Shown piece after piece: positions 61,483 to 64,000 of a stretch of 64,000 bases of DNA; positions within the stretch are counted from its first letter, which is position 1, and each line of letters begins with the position of its first letter. Location of the stretch: the NCBI GenBank assembly GCA_000720375.1, contig JOAA01000004.1, forward strand, positions 124,001 through 188,000, written 5' to 3'. A model generated the notes under the pieces. It did no database searches and was not told the DNA's origin. It saw nothing but the letters and a program-made list of their open reading frames with translations. Both the position numbers and the translations under genes were made by a program. The DNA is from Rhodococcus rhodnii (GTDB lineage Bacteria; Actinomycetota; Actinomycetes; Mycobacteriales; Pseudonocardiaceae).

Positions 61483-62115
61483 ATGAGAGCGTCACGGGCT
61501 AGCGCGACTCGCGAACTGATCCTGACGGCAGCGGAACGGCTGTTCGCCGAGCACGGCGTGTTCGCCGTGTCCAACCGGCAGGTCAGCGAGGCGGCCGAGC
61601 AGGGCAACAACACGGCCGTCGGCTACCACTTCGGCACCAAGGCCGACCTGGTGCGAGCGATCGCACGCAAACACTCCGGGCAGATCGAGGAGATCCGCCA
61701 GCGGATGGTCGCCGAGATCGGCGACGACGGCGACCTCAGGGCGTGGCTCGCCTGCCTGGTCCGCCCGACCACCGAGCACCTGGCCGATCTGGGCAACCCG
61801 ACCTGGTACGGCCGGTTCGCCGCGCAGGTGACGACCGATCCGACGCTGCGCCAGATCATGTACGAGGAGTCGCTGTCGTCCCCGTCGCTCGTCCGGATCA
61901 CCGCCGCGATCAACGGCTTGCTGCCCGACATGCCCGACGAGGTTCGTGCCGAACGCCGGGACATGTCCAGGCAGTTGATGGTGCACATGGTCGCCGAGCG
62001 GGAACGCGCGCTGGCCGACGGCACGCCGACGCCCCGGTCCAGCTGGCGGGACACGGCTGACGGGCTGATCGACGCACTGGTCGGGCTCTGGCTCGCACCG
62101 GTCAGCACCGGCTGA
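61483..62115 (+). CDS. TetR-family repressor of the MFS exporter
   Basis: The 210-residue product has the helix-turn-helix SNRQVSEAAEQGNNTAVGYH near residue 30. ATG 61483 or GTG 61474 is the start. Divergent from the exporter gene. Confidence 0.88.
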   Translation: MRASRASATRELILTAAERLFAEHGVFAVSNRQVSEAAEQGNNTAVGYHFGTKADLVRAIARKHSGQIEEIRQRMVAEIGDDGDLRAWLACLVRPTTEHLADLGNPTWYGRFAAQVTTDPTLRQIMYEESLSSPSLVRITAAINGLLPDMPDEVRAERRDMSRQLMVHMVAERERALADGTPTPRSSWRDTADGLIDALVGLWLAPVSTG

Positions 62116-62171
62116 CGACACGTTTTCGCCGTCCCGCCGGCGAATAGTCCGATATGGACTAGGGTGCCCGC

Positions 62172-63131
62172 GTGTCCTGGTTGATCGCCCTGATCCCCGC
62201 CGTGATGTTCATTCGAGGATTCCGGCGTGACCGGCGCAGAGTGTCCAATGCGGTGTGGCTGGGCGCGACGCTGGTGTTCTCGGCATTGGGCAGCACGTCG
62301 CCGCTCGCCGGTTGGACGTTCGCCTTGGCGCTGTTGGGCATCGGCGTGGTGCTGCCGATCGCGTTGATCTTCAATGGCCTGGAGATGCTGCAACGAGAAC
62401 GCAGAACTCTGGCCAATCTGTTGTCGTTCATCGCGGGAATCGCGATCATCGTCGTCGACATCTCGTTCATCGTGGTCGCCGCGGGCGGCCTCGGCCCGAT
62501 CCAGACCGTGCTCGGCATCGGCGTTCTGCTCGCCGGGTACGTCGGCTTCTTCTGCACCAGCGTGCTGCTCTACTCGATCCTGTACGGAATCTTCATGCGG
62601 GGCGCGCAGTTCTCCGCGTTGATCGTGCTCGGGTCGCGCGTGATCGGCGACCGGGTTCCGAGGCTGCTGGCCAACAGGCTCGACAAGGCGGCCGCGATCC
62701 ACGCCCGCCAGGAACCGAAACCGGTTCTGGTGATGTCCGGCGGCCAAGGACCGGACGAGGAGGTCGCCGAGGCAACCGCCATGCGGAACTATCTGGTCCA
62801 AAAAGGACTCCCGGAGGACGTGATCCTGGTCGAGGACAAGTCGACCACGACCGAGGAGAACCTGCGCTACAGCATGGAACTGCTCAGGAACAACAACGTC
62901 CAGGGCCCGGTGGCCGCGGTGACCAACAACTATCACGCGTTCCGTGCCGCCGTGACCGCGCGAAGGCTTGGCATGCCAATCGAGGCGATCGGCGCGCCCA
63001 CCGCCAACTACTTCCTGCCGAGCGCGTTCCTGCGTGAGGTCATCGCGCTGATGCGGGAGAACAAGATCGCCCACGCCATCCTCTGCGGCACGATGATCAG
63101 CTTGTATCTACTGCTCGTCTACATGGCCTGA
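62172..63131 (+). CDS. YdcF-family (DUF218) membrane protein
   Basis: The 319-residue product has about six membrane helices and a cytosolic/extracytosolic DUF218 domain with VMSGGQGPDEEVAEA, VEDKSTTTEENLRYS and TNNYHAFRA. Function is unknown; related proteins act near peptidoglycan or carry AdoMet-binding folds. GTG start. Overlaps the PPOX gene by 24 bp. Confidence 0.85.
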   Translation: MSWLIALIPAVMFIRGFRRDRRRVSNAVWLGATLVFSALGSTSPLAGWTFALALLGIGVVLPIALIFNGLEMLQRERRTLANLLSFIAGIAIIVVDISFIVVAAGGLGPIQTVLGIGVLLAGYVGFFCTSVLLYSILYGIFMRGAQFSALIVLGSRVIGDRVPRLLANRLDKAAAIHARQEPKPVLVMSGGQGPDEEVAEATAMRNYLVQKGLPEDVILVEDKSTTTEENLRYSMELLRNNNVQGPVAAVTNNYHAFRAAVTARRLGMPIEAIGAPTANYFLPSAFLREVIALMRENKIAHAILCGTMISLYLLLVYMA

Positions 63132-63536
63132 CACGTTGCCGAGCACGCGGTCGATCGAGATCTGAAGAACGACCCGCCTCGGGTTGACGCGAGGAACACG
63201 GTAACGCTCGGCATAGCGCCTCTCGGCTTCACGGACCGACTCCGCGTCATCCAGGAGCACGGCAGCGCCTTCGATGGTGGACCAACGACGACCGTCGAGC
63301 TGACAAAGTGCTGCGGGCGAACCGGATGCGCCGGCTGCCCGGACGCGACGTGCTTTGACCGAGTCCCCTGAGGTGATGACTCGGACGATTCCCGCTGGGA
63401 TGTCCAGAGTCGCGCCTACGGGGACGACGTGTGGCGTGCCGTCCGGCCGGATCGTGGTGAAGGTGCAGAGGTGACGTTCCCGCCAGAAAGCGGCGAGGTC
63501 ACTGCGTGGGTCGATCACGGCCGGACGGTACTTCAC
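63108..63536 (-). CDS. PPOX-class F420/FMN-dependent oxidoreductase
   Basis: The 142-residue product matches the short pyridoxamine-oxidase-like split-barrel family (HLCTFTTIRPDGTPHVVPVG). F420 or FMN use cannot be decided. GTG start overlapping the atpF stop as GTGA, so it is cotranscribed with the ATP synthase genes. Confidence 0.85.
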   Translation of the reverse strand: MKYRPAVIDPRSDLAAFWRERHLCTFTTIRPDGTPHVVPVGATLDIPAGIVRVITSGDSVKARRVRAAGASGSPAALCQLDGRRWSTIEGAAVLLDDAESVREAERRYAERYRVPRVNPRRVVLQISIDRVLGNVSGHVDEQ

Positions 63537-64000
63537 CCGCGTTCAGCCAGAAAACGGTCGATGGTGCCGCGGCGGCGCGCGTCCGCTTCCACATCCGCGG
63601 CGGATTCGCCGAGCACGCGGCTGGCCAGTTCGACAGCGATCCGGGAGACCTCCGGGTTGAGCTCGGCCTTGACCTGGACCCGCTGGGTCTCCAGGTCGGC
63701 ACGGGTCTCCATGATCAGCTGGTCGGCCTCGGCCTTCGCCTGCGCGCGCACCTCGGCGAGCACCTGGTTGCCCTCGGCACGGGCCTCGTCGCGGATGCGG
63801 GCGGCCTCGGCCTGTGCGGCGTGGATCTGTTCCTGGTAGTTCTCCAGCGCCTGCTGCGCCTGCGCCTGCAGGGACTCGGCTTCGTCGATCCGGCCCTCGA
63901 TCCGGTTCTGCCGCTCGGTGTAGAGCTTCTCGAACCTCGGCACGACGACCTTGGAGATGACCAGGTACAGGATGACGAACAGCACGATGCCGAGCGGGAC
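63533..64000 (-). CDS. atpF: ATP synthase subunit b, 5' end cut by window
   Basis: The visible 155 residues begin inside the membrane helix (LFVILYLVISKVVVPRFEKL) and continue as the long charged coil that forms the peripheral stalk, ending ADARRRGTIDRFLAERG, the usual actinobacterial subunit b end. The start is beyond 64000. The downstream neighbour should be atpH (delta); here it is a PPOX gene followed by a convergent gene, so delta is missing from its usual place. Confidence 0.92.
   Translation of the reverse strand, partial: VPLGIVLFVILYLVISKVVVPRFEKLYTERQNRIEGRIDEAESLQAQAQQALENYQEQIHAAQAEAARIRDEARAEGNQVLAEVRAQAKAEADQLIMETRADLETQRVQVKAELNPEVSRIAVELASRVLGESAADVEADARRRGTIDRFLAERG

Noticed and set aside
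1..64000. CRISPR array
   Set aside because: No regularly spaced direct repeats were seen anywhere in the window.

Overview
The window is high-GC DNA from a filamentous-type actinobacterium, most likely of the order Pseudonocardiales. This is inferred from gene content: Glp/GlpR division genes, a Ruc chaperone, an MprAB-type pair, DrrAB exporters, Zur-linked ribosomal paralogues, and many GTG starts with ATGA/GTGA overlaps. No species call is possible from sequence alone. Several chromosomal blocks (galU-glp-rimJ-glpR, 5-FCL, ruc, mscL, moaB2, HtrA, mprAB) have counterparts in the Mycobacterium tuberculosis Rv0981-Rv0996 neighbourhood, here dispersed and interrupted.

Region 1-7.4 kb is one end of an integrated mobile element. 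It carries a conjugation-type ATPase, a replication-relaxation protein, a solitary DNA methyltransferase, a small DNA-binding protein, a resolvase-like protein that lacks its catalytic serine, a coupled small ORF, and a large serine integrase. The integrase frame has no stop and runs into tRNA-Ala. The other end of the element lies before base 1.

Region 7.4-12.3 kb is core chromosome: tRNA-Ala, the division operon galU-glp-rimJ-glpR, and the divergent 5-FCL and ruc, the latter behind a CIRCE-like box. An IS30-family element (12301-13629, transposase frameshifted) follows. Region 14-28.2 kb holds an Ada/AlkA repair fusion, an MFS pump overlapping mscL, a SAF protein, a TetR-controlled three-gene operon with two operator copies, an SDR epimerase with a Cys-rich insert, moaB with a 51-aa partner, a two-component system, and a coupled operon of glycosyltransferases, methyltransferase and a membrane molybdopterin enzyme.

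Region 28.2-44 kb contains two DrrAB-type exporters (one with a 44-aa ORF coupled between its subunits), an HtrA protease next to a stretch dense in inverted repeats, and a galactoside locus (galT, DeoR regulator, sugar ABC transporter lacking its ATPase, alpha-galactosidase). It also has a beta-lactamase-fold hydrolase, a TetR regulator, a TnpB remnant, a lipase and a twice-frameshifted hydrolase.

Region 44-52 kb has a 535-aa protein I do not recognise, mprAB, a TRIC-type channel, SGNH and histidine-phosphatase enzymes, and a Zur-box locus. The Zur locus pairs a CobW-like protein with zinc-free ribosomal paralogues that appear to be decaying: rpmB has an in-frame TGA, rpsN is absent and rpsR is broken.

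Region 52-64 kb has a TPR-GGDEF cyclase, an orphan NarL-type regulator, a secreted penicillin-acylase with a discoidin domain, tRNA-Arg, a phosphotransferase, a TetR/MFS pair around a perfect 26-bp operator, a YdcF protein, a PPOX enzyme and the partial atpF gene, which is unexpectedly not followed by atpH.
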